From NCBI RefSeq assembly GCF_002368335.1, contig NZ_AP018288.1, positions 3,051,099 through 3,115,098 on the forward strand: a stretch of DNA of 64,000 nt, given 5' to 3'. The translations under genes were made by a program, and so were the position numbers. Below the pieces are notes generated by a model. The model searched no databases and was not told the origin of the DNA. It worked only from the letters and a program-made list of their open reading frames with translations. Positions within the stretch are counted from its first letter, which is position 1, and the number at the start of each line of letters is the position of its first letter. The DNA comes from Nostoc sp. NIES-4103. Its GTDB lineage: Bacteria > Cyanobacteriota > Cyanobacteriia > Cyanobacteriales > Nostocaceae. Positions 35,801-44,300 of the stretch are shown here, in pieces.

Positions 35801-37878
35801 CCCTAGGAGCGCCAGCTGTCTCAAATCGTTTGCAAGATGCTGCTCAAAGCATCAATGCCCGTTGTGGGTCAAATTCTGTTTTTGGTGAGCGTTCCAGTGC
35901 AAGTCGCTGGGCATCTGTTTTAATTGGGGAATTAGCTACATATGCGATTTTGCTGGCAGCAGTACAAAAAGCATATCAGTCCAACCAATCGCCACCCATA
36001 GGCAGGGCTGTGGAATGGGCACAAATGAAGTTTGAACTGGCACTGAATAACGCCCTCATGGGTACACCAGATGAACTTGTAGCGCTGAGTGCCAAGCAAA
36101 CCACAAACCTTGTATCCAGCTATACTGAAGCCATTGGGGATTTAGAACAGACGCTTTTTGGTGAAGATCATGCAGTTGATGAGTTACTGCGTCAAAACTT
36201 AGCAACAGCAAGCCCAACTCAGAGCAGACACTCTCAAGAAACTGTCAGTTTGAATGGTAAAGGTTTGGCAGCAAATTGGCAAATTTCTCCTTACACTGCT
36301 GAATCGATTCAAAATTGGTTAATAAAATGGATAGCCAACGAATTAGCAGTAGAGTTGGATGCTATTGACATTGACAAGTCCTTTGCTGAATATGGTCTAG
36401 ATTCAGTCACCGGCATCAAGTTGGTGAGTGATTTAGGTAATTGGTTAGGACGCGAACTTTCTGCCAATAGCACCTGGGACTATCCCACCATTGCCACCCT
36501 GGCTGAGCATCTAGCCCCAGAAATTGAGATTCCCCCTGCAACTAACTCACTTAGTATAAATGAAGTGACATCAAAAGCGATGAGCAATGGCAGGATTAAA
36601 TATCCAGACGACAAGATTCAAGCGATCGCACCTGCCAATAACAACGAAATACCGCCTGAATACTATAATTTCGATTTTTATCCAGAATATCGCAATCTCA
36701 AACAGCGACTTGAAGAAATAAAATTGATGGGGGGAAACCCGTATTTCAAAGTCAATGAAAAACTATCAGATGATACAGCGATAATTAATGGGCAAGAACT
36801 CATTAACTACTCCAGCTACAACTACTTAGGCATGTCTGGCGATCCTGTGGTAAATAGTGCAGCTATGGAAGCGATCGCCCGCTACGGCACTTCTGTATCA
36901 GCAAGTCGTGTGGTATCAGGCGAAAAGCCATTGCACCAAGAGTTAGAAAAAGAAATAGCGCAACTTGTAGGCGCTGAGGACTGTATCGTTTATGTCAGTG
37001 GACACGCCACCAATGTCACCACCATTGGTCATTTATTTGGTCCGAAAGACCTGATATTGTACGACTCACTCATCCACAACAGTATTTTAGAAGGTTGCTC
37101 ACTATCTGGCGCTAAGACTCTACCCTTCCCACACAACAACTGGCAGATACTCGATCAAATACTCAGCGATCGCCGAGGCGAATTCCAAAGAGTGTTAGTA
37201 GCCATAGAAGGCGTGTACAGCGTCGATGGCGACATCCCCGAACTACCCCAGTTTATCGAAATCAAGAAGCGCCACAAAGTATTCCTGATGGTAGATGAAG
37301 CCCACTCCATCGGTGTGCTAGGAAAACACGGCCGCGGCATAGGTGAGTATTTCGGCATTGATCCCCAAGATGTCGATTTGTGGATGGGTACCTTAAGCAA
37401 ATCCTTTGCAAGTTGTGGTGGTTATATTGCAGGTAGCAAAGCATTAGTTGAATACCTGAAATATACAGCTCCCGGCTTTTTGTATAGCGTTGGCATCACA
37501 CCAGCAAACGCCGCCGCCGCCTTGAGTGCCATTCAAGTACTCAAAGCCGAACCACAGCGAGTAGCCAAACTGCACGATCGCGCCCAACTATTTTTAAAAC
37601 TAGCCCAAAAACACAACATAGATACAGGACTGTGTAAAAACTCACCTGTAATCCCGGTAATTGTCGGCAATTCCTCACAATGCGTCCAACTTTCACAAGT
37701 ACTTTTTGAACGTGGGATCAACGTCCAACCAATGATTTACCCCTCAGTAGCAGAGAACGCCGCGCGTCTACGCTTCTTCATCAATTGCACTCATAGCGAA
37801 AAACAAATTCGTTTGACCATAGATGCGATCGCTCAAGAATTAGCCAGAATTTGTCCTGACTATGGAGTGAAGGTATAA
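32809..37878 (+). CDS. FAAL-acyl-CoA dehydrogenase-ACP-alpha-oxoamine synthase fusion
   Basis: This 1689-residue protein has four parts. (1) Fatty acyl-AMP ligase, about 1-575, with YTSGSTAAPKGVM near 170 and RGRNHYPQDIE near 460. (2) Flavin acyl-CoA dehydrogenase, about 615-985, with TEPGAGSN, WSGSA and the base Glu in IFEGPTETL. (3) Carrier domain, about 1165-1240, with the phosphopantetheine Ser in GLDSVTG. (4) PLP-dependent alpha-oxoamine synthase, about 1275-1689, with Lys1531 in GTLSKSF and the DEAHSIG motif. Inferred reaction order: fatty acid adenylation, loading on ACP, alpha-beta desaturation, and decarboxylative condensation with an amino acid to an enone-type amino ketone. Start is TTG at 32809. 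This is likely the key lipid-building enzyme of the cluster. Confidence 0.92.
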   Translation: MLLENLIKFSSLVDILCDRALSQPNKLAFTFLHNTETEQVSLTYQELDQKAKAIAVVLKSMKATGERALLLYPPGIEFIAAFFGCLYAGVIAVPVYPPRRNQRMNRLQAIVADAQAAFALTTTSVFTNIEHSFKQAPELAALHWLATDNIASNLAPDWQPTKVSSDTLAFLQYTSGSTAAPKGVMVSHQNLLHNQLLIQQGFQHTQETIVVGWLPLYHDMGLIGNVLQPMYMGVPCILMSPVAFLQRPVRWLEAISHYKATTSGGPNFAYDLCVSKIPPEQRLNLDLSTWSVAFNGAEKVRAETIEQFTNAFAECGFSQKAFYPCYGLAEATLFVCGGTKAAAPVVEKVQSEALEQNQVVLSKQETGKVQKIVSCGRATLEQQIVIAHPETLTTCAPNQVGEIWVAGSSVAGGYWNRPIETENTFGAYLQDTGDGPFLRTGDLGFLHNGELFVTGRIKDLIVIRGRNHYPQDIELAAQISHPALRPSASAAFAVEVDGSERLVVACEVERSYIRNGEFDEVAKAIRQAIWNSQELEVYTVVLLKTGSIPKTSSGKIQRLSCQASFLAGSLDVLYTSSTKNIVKNISEQISTEPLSYSEPKMYLSASVAEISKQRANDVINWFRSYANERINSRLIDERRSIPPHIVLDFGNRGLLGMQVPENYGGLALTNRDIMRVIEQIAASDLTLATFVGGNNTLGIRPIQRYATQTLKDELLPLLSSGREMAALAITEPGAGSNPRAISATAQANGKGGWQLHGTKIWSGSAAWAGVINVFVQLLDANGQSSGMSAFVVRQGTPGLRIGPEALTMGMRGMVQNTIYLNDVPVEPSQLLWRPGAGMEVAQDTFMFARLGLGAISVGGMKRVAQLMHRYATRRSIATGSLLENPVTLARFSEVTAAITTVETLVTLIADLLDAGQNVPEEAYIACKTSGPEFLWKAADTLVQLLGGRGYLENNLAPQILRDARLFRIFEGPTETLNMFLGSRVLHSSKELDYFLSHTLGAPAVSNRLQDAAQSINARCGSNSVFGERSSASRWASVLIGELATYAILLAAVQKAYQSNQSPPIGRAVEWAQMKFELALNNALMGTPDELVALSAKQTTNLVSSYTEAIGDLEQTLFGEDHAVDELLRQNLATASPTQSRHSQETVSLNGKGLAANWQISPYTAESIQNWLIKWIANELAVELDAIDIDKSFAEYGLDSVTGIKLVSDLGNWLGRELSANSTWDYPTIATLAEHLAPEIEIPPATNSLSINEVTSKAMSNGRIKYPDDKIQAIAPANNNEIPPEYYNFDFYPEYRNLKQRLEEIKLMGGNPYFKVNEKLSDDTAIINGQELINYSSYNYLGMSGDPVVNSAAMEAIARYGTSVSASRVVSGEKPLHQELEKEIAQLVGAEDCIVYVSGHATNVTTIGHLFGPKDLILYDSLIHNSILEGCSLSGAKTLPFPHNNWQILDQILSDRRGEFQRVLVAIEGVYSVDGDIPELPQFIEIKKRHKVFLMVDEAHSIGVLGKHGRGIGEYFGIDPQDVDLWMGTLSKSFASCGGYIAGSKALVEYLKYTAPGFLYSVGITPANAAAALSAIQVLKAEPQRVAKLHDRAQLFLKLAQKHNIDTGLCKNSPVIPVIVGNSSQCVQLSQVLFERGINVQPMIYPSVAENAARLRFFINCTHSEKQIRLTIDAIAQELARICPDYGVKV

Positions 37879-37885
37879 TCTTTGT

Positions 37886-37985
37886 GCGGGCAGTCCGTTC
37901 AAGTCGGGAAACCCGCCCACACGGCTGCCCTTGTCTTGGTGTCTTGGTGTAAATCTTAAACCACCAAGGCACCAAGACACCAAGG
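37886..37985. repeat. Two palindromic units between cluster genes
   Basis: The first is TTCAAGTCGGGAAACCCGCCC (37890-37920 region). The second is an inverted repeat in which CTTGGTGTCTTGGTG pairs with CACCAAGGCACCAAG. Related units lie at 44771-44840 (inside the NRPS) and 62652-62695. Confidence 0.75.
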
Positions 37986-38022
37986 GTTTTCATCCATTAC
38001 ACGCAGTTCATGGGGGCTAGTT

Positions 38023-39312
38023 ATGAGCAAAACCTGGAAAAACTGGTCAGAATTAGTTAGGTGCCAACCGCAGCAATTCTTACAGCCAACCAGTATTGAA
38101 GAACTTGCCGAGATTGTCCACTCCCATGTAGCATCTGGGCGTTCACTGCGTGTAGTTGGTAGTGGACACTCCTTTACTCCTGTGGCGGCTACTAACAGTA
38201 CGATGATATCTCTTGAGCAGCTACAAGGTGTGGAACTTGTTGAGGGTGAAACAGCCAGCGTACTAGCTGCCACTAAAATTTATACCTTGGGTAAATTATT
38301 GGCAGACTACGGTTTGGGACTAGAAAACCAGGGTGATATCGATTCTCAGTCATTGGCTGGTGCGATCGCCACAGGTACCCATGGGACAGGCACAAACTTA
38401 GGCATCATGTCAACCCAAGCTGTAGGTTTCACACTAGTTACAGCCGACGGCAACATTCTAGAATGTTCTGCAAATCACAACCCAGAGATTTTCAAAGCCG
38501 CGCAAGTATCACTTGGTTCTTTGGGTATCCTTGCCAAAATTCGCATGAAGCTAAAGCCTACCTATCGCCTGCGGGAAGTTAGGCGCGGCACCAACTTAAC
38601 AACCTGCTTAAATGAACTTGAGTCAAATGCAGACCAACACAGACACTACGAATTTTGGTGGTTTCCCCATACAGAACAAGTATTAATTAAAACGCAAGAT
38701 TTAACAGATGCAGCGATTAAATCCTCCCGCATCGAACACATATTAAACGATGTAATTTTAGAAAACGGTGTTTTTTGGGTATTGTGCGAACTTTGTCGCT
38801 TCTTACCATCCATGTGTAAAAGCGTCAGCAAATTATCAGCGGAATTAGTTTCCCAAGGAGAAACCACAAATTACAGTTACCAAATTTTCCCTACACCTCG
38901 TCTAGTGCGATTTTATGAGATGGAGTATGCAGTCCCAAAAGAGCAAGGGCCAGACTGTCTGCGAGAAATTAAAGAATTTGTCACCCGCAAAAACATCGCC
39001 GTACACTTCCCAGTGGAGTACCGTTGTGTAAAAGGTGATGACATATATTTAAGTCCCGCCTATGGGCGTGACAGCGCCTTTATCGCCGTTCACATGTACA
39101 AAGGAATGCCCTACAAAACCTACTTTGAGGGAGTAGAAGCGATTTTTCGGAACCATCAAGGCAGACCACATTGGGGTAAACTCCATACCCGCACAGCAAA
39201 GGAACTACGTCAACTGTATCCTATGTGGGATGAGTTTCACTCTATCCGGCGGAAATTAGATCCTACTGGGGTGTTTATGAATGATTATTTAAAGCAGATA
39301 TTTGAAGATTAA
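38023..39312 (+). CDS. FAD-dependent oxidase, D-arabinono-1,4-lactone oxidase family
   Basis: The 429-residue protein has an N-terminal PCMH-type FAD domain (about 15-185) and a C-terminal ALO domain (about 200-425). The His in VVGSGHSFTP (about 46-55) is the site of covalent FAD attachment in this family. The C-terminal HWGKLHTRTAKEL and FHSIRRKLDPTGVF motifs are conserved. Family members oxidise sugar lactones or polyols with oxygen. In this cluster a hydroxyl of the lipid product or of a polar head could be the substrate, which is inference. It begins 144 bases after the synthase gene on the same strand. Confidence 0.88.
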   Translation: MSKTWKNWSELVRCQPQQFLQPTSIEELAEIVHSHVASGRSLRVVGSGHSFTPVAATNSTMISLEQLQGVELVEGETASVLAATKIYTLGKLLADYGLGLENQGDIDSQSLAGAIATGTHGTGTNLGIMSTQAVGFTLVTADGNILECSANHNPEIFKAAQVSLGSLGILAKIRMKLKPTYRLREVRRGTNLTTCLNELESNADQHRHYEFWWFPHTEQVLIKTQDLTDAAIKSSRIEHILNDVILENGVFWVLCELCRFLPSMCKSVSKLSAELVSQGETTNYSYQIFPTPRLVRFYEMEYAVPKEQGPDCLREIKEFVTRKNIAVHFPVEYRCVKGDDIYLSPAYGRDSAFIAVHMYKGMPYKTYFEGVEAIFRNHQGRPHWGKLHTRTAKELRQLYPMWDEFHSIRRKLDPTGVFMNDYLKQIFED

Positions 39313-39639
39313 TAACTAACTGTGTGCAATTAAATATTTAGTCAAAAAACTCCTTTTTTAACCTCTTAACTCTGTGTTCTCTGTGCCTCTGTGGTTAAAT
39401 AAATTCCTTTTAAACCGCTAAGACGCAGAGTACGCACAGATAAATAACAGTTATTAATGCCTAATATTTACAATACCAATTCTCTAAAATGAGGCAACAC
39501 ATTCAAACCCCGAAAGCATTGCCATATATGAGTAGAGACGATTCACCGAATCTTCTCTACAATTACGAATTACGAATTACGAATTACGAATTGGTATAAC
39601 TATTAAATTTTCTCTCATCTTTAATCAGGCCTGAATTAA
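39313..39639. other. Intergenic region with repeats
   Basis: It contains CTCTGTGTTCTCTGTGCCTCTGTGG (39372-39396) with a partly complementary stretch following, and four copies of ATTACGA (39560-39597). No gene was seen. Confidence 0.6.
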
Positions 39640-41208
39640 ATGCGAGCTTTACTGATTTATCCCGAATTTCCCAAAACTTTTTGGTCTTACGAAAAAACTT
39701 TAGAATTATTTAATCGCAAAGTCTTACAACCACCCTTGGGCTTAGTTACCGTGGCGGCTATCTTACCTCAAGAGTGGGAATTCAAAGTTGTAGACCGAAA
39801 TATTCGCCCTGTCACAGAAGCAGAGTGGCAATGGGCTGAGATAGTGATTATCTCAGCCATGATTGTGCAAAAGCAAGATTTCCTCGACCAAATTCAAGCA
39901 GCCAAGCAGCGCGGCAAATTGGTAGCTGTGGGCGGCCCTTATCCCACATCTTTACCAGAAGAAGTGAAAGCTGCCGGTGTGGATTTTATGATTTTGGATG
40001 AAGGGGAAATCACCTTGCCCATGTTTATAAAAGCGATAGAAAAAGGCGATCGCAGCGGCATTTTCCGGGCTGATGGTGAAAAGCCCGATGTCACCACCAC
40101 CCCCATACCTCGCTTCGACCTACTAGAAATGGACGCTTACGGCTCAATGTCTATCCAATTTTCGCGCGGGTGTCCCTTTCAGTGCGAATTTTGTGATATT
40201 ATCGTCCTCTATGGTCGCAAACCCCGTACCAAAACCCCAGCCCAACTAATTGCAGAATTAGATTGTCTCTACAATTTAGGCTGGCGTGGCGGCATCTTCA
40301 TGGTAGACGACAACTTTATTGGCAATAAGCGCAACGTCAAACTGCTACTAAAAGAGTTAGAAGTTTGGCAAGCAGAGCATCAATATCCCTTTAACTTCGC
40401 CACCGAAGCTTCAGTTGACTTGGCGCAAGACCCCGAATTATTAGAAATGATGGTCGAGTGCAACTTCAACTCCGTATTTATGGGAATTGAAACACCAGAC
40501 GAAGACAGTTTGCATCTCACCAAGAAATTCCAAAATATGCGGAATCCTTTGGTTGAGGCTGTAGACATCATTACCAGGGCGGGGTTGTGTCCCATGGCTG
40601 GGTTTATTGTCGGCTTTGACGGCGAAAAATCTGGGGCTGGGGCGCGAATTATCGAGTTTGTCAAACAAACAGCGATCCCCGAAGCCTTTTTCACCATGTT
40701 GCAAGCCTTACCCAACACCGCCCTTTGGCATCGGTTAGAAAAAGAAGGGCGGTTAGTTAGTAAAGATGGTAACATCAACCAAACCACTGTAGTAAATTTT
40801 ATTCCCACTCGACCCATAGAAGAAATCGTCAGCGAATATATTGAGGCATTTTGGGAATTGTACGATCCAGAATGTTATTTAGAGCGTAGCTATCGCTGTT
40901 TTTTAAAGATGGGCGCGCCTAAATTCAAAGCACCCTTTAAAATGCCTAGTTGGATAGAATTACGGGCGTTATTAATAGTTATGTGGCGACAAGGTTTCAA
41001 ACGTAAAACCCGCTGGAAATTCTGGCATCACTTATTTAGTATTATCAAAAACAACCCAGCCGTTTGGGATCATTACATGAAAATGTGTGCTTACAGCGAG
41101 CATTTTATCGAATATCGGCAAATTGTTCGCAACCAAATAGAAGCACAACTAGCTGAATATTTAGCTCAAAAAGCAGCGACTCAAGTAAGTGTAACATCTG
41201 CAAAATGA
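39640..41208 (+). CDS. B12-binding radical SAM enzyme (DUF4070 type)
   Basis: This 522-residue protein has an N-terminal cobalamin-binding domain (about 1-140, with VGGPYPTSLPEE), a radical SAM core with the 4Fe-4S motif CPFQCEFC (about 180-187), and a C-terminal DUF4070-like domain (about 340-500). Class B radical SAM enzymes methylate unactivated carbon or rearrange lipids; the hopanoid methylase HpnP is one relative. The position between the lipid synthase and the NRPS suggests C-methylation or another tailoring of the lipid or peptide product. It could be an unlinked housekeeping methylase instead. The start at 39640 is an ATG. Confidence 0.88.
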   Translation: MRALLIYPEFPKTFWSYEKTLELFNRKVLQPPLGLVTVAAILPQEWEFKVVDRNIRPVTEAEWQWAEIVIISAMIVQKQDFLDQIQAAKQRGKLVAVGGPYPTSLPEEVKAAGVDFMILDEGEITLPMFIKAIEKGDRSGIFRADGEKPDVTTTPIPRFDLLEMDAYGSMSIQFSRGCPFQCEFCDIIVLYGRKPRTKTPAQLIAELDCLYNLGWRGGIFMVDDNFIGNKRNVKLLLKELEVWQAEHQYPFNFATEASVDLAQDPELLEMMVECNFNSVFMGIETPDEDSLHLTKKFQNMRNPLVEAVDIITRAGLCPMAGFIVGFDGEKSGAGARIIEFVKQTAIPEAFFTMLQALPNTALWHRLEKEGRLVSKDGNINQTTVVNFIPTRPIEEIVSEYIEAFWELYDPECYLERSYRCFLKMGAPKFKAPFKMPSWIELRALLIVMWRQGFKRKTRWKFWHHLFSIIKNNPAVWDHYMKMCAYSEHFIEYRQIVRNQIEAQLAEYLAQKAATQVSVTSAK

Positions 41209-41214
41209 GAATGG

Positions 41215-41345
41215 GGACTGGGGACTGGGGACTGGGGACTGGGGAATAGGTAAAGAATTTAACTTTTAACCCTTCTCTCCCCCATCCTTCTCATCTCCCT
41301 CATCCCCCTCATCCCCCTCATCTCCCCCATCCCCCCATCTTCCTT
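41215..41345. repeat. GGGGACT heptamers and CCCCCATC repeats before the NRPS
   Basis: Four to five copies of GGGGACT (41215-41245) are followed by a block of CATCCCCCTCATC-type repeats (41280-41340) up to the NRPS start. Confidence 0.8.
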
Positions 41346-41351
41346 GCAAAT

Positions 41352-44300
41352 ATGTCTGCATCTCTTTCCTACAGTCAAGCTGCACAGTGGTTTTTACATC
41401 AGCTAATACCAACAAGCGCAGTTCATAATATTGCGATCGCAGTAAAATTACAAATAGATTTAGACATTCCCGCATTGCAAGTCGCTTTTAACACATTAGC
41501 AAAGCGGCATTCACTATTGCGTACCACCTTCACCACCTTAGAAGGTCAACTAATTCCCCAAGTCCACGAGTCAACCAAAATCTGCTTTCAGCAGGAGTAT
41601 ACCCTCCGTTTAGTTGAAGAAGCTCACCGTCCTTTCAAGATAGAGCAAAACTGTTGGCGAGTAATTTTATTTACTCAATCACCGCAAGAACATATTATAC
41701 TGGTAGTAGCTCACCAACTAATAGCTGATTTATTCTCTCTCAAGCTACTTATAAACGAATTGGGCATAGTGTACGCTGCTCAAAAAGCAGGTGTGCAACC
41801 ATCTCTAACGCCCTTGAATTTAGAATTTCAAGATTATATACATTTGCAAAATGACAAGTTTGCGGGTGCAGCAGGTGAGAAACTTTGGTCATATTGGCAA
41901 CAAGAATTGTCTGGGGAATTACCTGTACTGAATCTTTTAGGCAAACCTCGACCGCCAATTCAAACTTATTGCGGTGCCTCACATACCCTCAAGCTGGATA
42001 AACAACTTTGCCAACAATTAAAAGTCTTAGCTGAAAGTGAAAATGTCACGCTTTACACACTTCTGTTGGCAGCTTTTCAAATCCTGCTTTATCGGTATTC
42101 AAATCAAGAAGACATTGTAGTTGGTTCTCCCACAACTCGCAAAGCTGAATTTGCAGAGATTGTGGGTAACTTTGTGAATTATATAGTCTTGCGATCGCAG
42201 CTTTCTAGCAATTCCCCATTTACAAAATTTCTTGCTCAAGTGCGTCAAAAGGTGATATTGGCGCAAGAGCATCAAGATTTTCCCTTCCCAATTTTAGTTG
42301 AAAGACTGCAACCAGTGCGAGACTCTAGTTACTCGCCGCTTTTCCAAGTTTTATTTGCAGTAGAACAGCAGGAATTCAACTTAGAAGTTATCCCCATTGA
42401 ACAAAAGACGGCTAGATTCGATTTAACTTTAACAATAGTTGAAAAAGAAGACTCACTAAGAGCCACCTGGCAATATAACACCGACCTTTTTGATAGCGTC
42501 AGCATTGCCAGAATGGCGGGTAATTTTCAAACTTTATTAGAGAGTATTATAGCCAATCCTACACAAAATGTTTCTCAATTACCTTTATTGAGTAAAGAAG
42601 AACAGCATCTTTTATTAGTGGAGTGGAATAACACTCATTTAGATTATCCCAAAGATGTATATATTCAGCAATTATTTGAAGCGCAAGTAGAACAAACACC
42701 CAATGCAATAGCAGTGGTGTTGGGAGACGAAAAACTTACTTACCGTGAACTGAACCAGCAAGCCAACCAGTTAGCACATCACCTACAAACTTTAGGCGTA
42801 GAACCAGAGAAACTTGTAGGAATTTGCATGGACTATTCCCTACAAATGATAGTAGGAATTTTGGGAATTATGAAAGCTGGTGGTGCATATGTACCTTTAG
42901 ATCCTGCTTATCCCCAAGAACGTCAAGCTTTCTTACTCAATGATGCACAGCCGGAAGTATTACTGACTCAAGAAAAGCTATTAGAAAAAATTCCCCAAAC
43001 GCAAGCGAAAATCGTTTGTTTAGATTCGCAATGGGATATTATTGCTCAACAAAGTCAAGAAAATCCTGTTTGTAGAGTTACTGGAGAAAACCTAGCTTAT
43101 GTAATTTACACATCCGGTTCTACAGGTAAACCCAAAGGAGTGATGAACACCCATAGCGGTTTAGCTAATGCTTATCATTGCTTTAAAATTGATGTTAACT
43201 GTGTTATTCAATTAGCGAGTTTTGCCTCCGATTTCTTCTTAGGTAATTTAATTGTTGCTCTTTCTTCTGGGGCGAAGTTACTTCTTTGCCCTTTGGAAAT
43301 CGTTTTAGATATAGAAAAGCTTTATCAATTAATTTATCGGGAACAAGTTGACATCATAGCTTTAAATCCTGCCCTATTACGGGGCTTAATGCTATATATA
43401 AAATTAAGTCAGCAATCCCTTGATTTTGTCAAATATGTTGTAGTGGGTTCTGATATTTGGTATCTACATGAATATCAAGAACTGCAACAATTATTTGAGG
43501 ATGTTGAAACTCATGTAATTAACTCTTATGGTGTGACAGAATGCTCGATCACTAATTCTAGATTTGAAGATTCACTCTTTAATCTTTCCATTGATGGCAT
43601 TGTACCTGTTGGTCGTCCCCTGCCTAACACCCAATTCTATATTTTGGACACTCATTTACAACCTGTCCCCATTGGAGTCAAAGGTGAATTATACATTGGT
43701 GGTGATGGTATCGCACGGGGTTATCTCAACCGCCCAGAATTGACTGCACAACGGTTTATTGCTAACCCGTTTCAGGAGGCGGGAGAAAGCCGCCTGTACA
43801 AAACTGGGGACTCGGCACGCTATTTAACAGATGGTAATATTGAATATCTCAGCCGCCTGGATAACCAGTTAAAAATTCGCGGTTTCCGCATTGAATTAGG
43901 AGAAATTGAAGCGGTACTCAGTCAACACCCCGCTGTATTTCAGACAGCAGTTATTGCTAGAGAAGATGTTCCCGGCGATAAGCGGTTGGTGGCTTATGTG
44001 GTTTTGCTGGAGAAAATAACATCAGCAATTAGCGATTTGCGTAGTTTTCTGAAGCAGAAACTACCAGAATATATGATACCTGCTTACTTCGTGCTGCTGG
44101 ATGGCTTGCCAATATCACCAAATGGCAAAGTTGACCGAAAAGCTTTACCAGCGCCAGAAATTGCAGGTATTGCAGGAGAAAATAATAAAATAGCTCCACG
44201 TACACCCCAAGAAGAGATACTAGCTTTAATTTGGACTGAAGTCTTAGGAATTGAGCAAATAGGCATCCATGATAACTTCTTTGAATTGGGCGGACATTCC

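Noticed and set aside
37886..37920. tRNA T-arm-like GTTCAAGTC motif
   Set aside because: It recurs as part of a palindromic repeat, and no acceptor or anticodon stem can be formed around it.
39640..41208. Firm naming as hopanoid methylase HpnP
   Set aside because: DUF4070 enzymes have several paralogs and no hopanoid gene is nearby; the cluster context points elsewhere.
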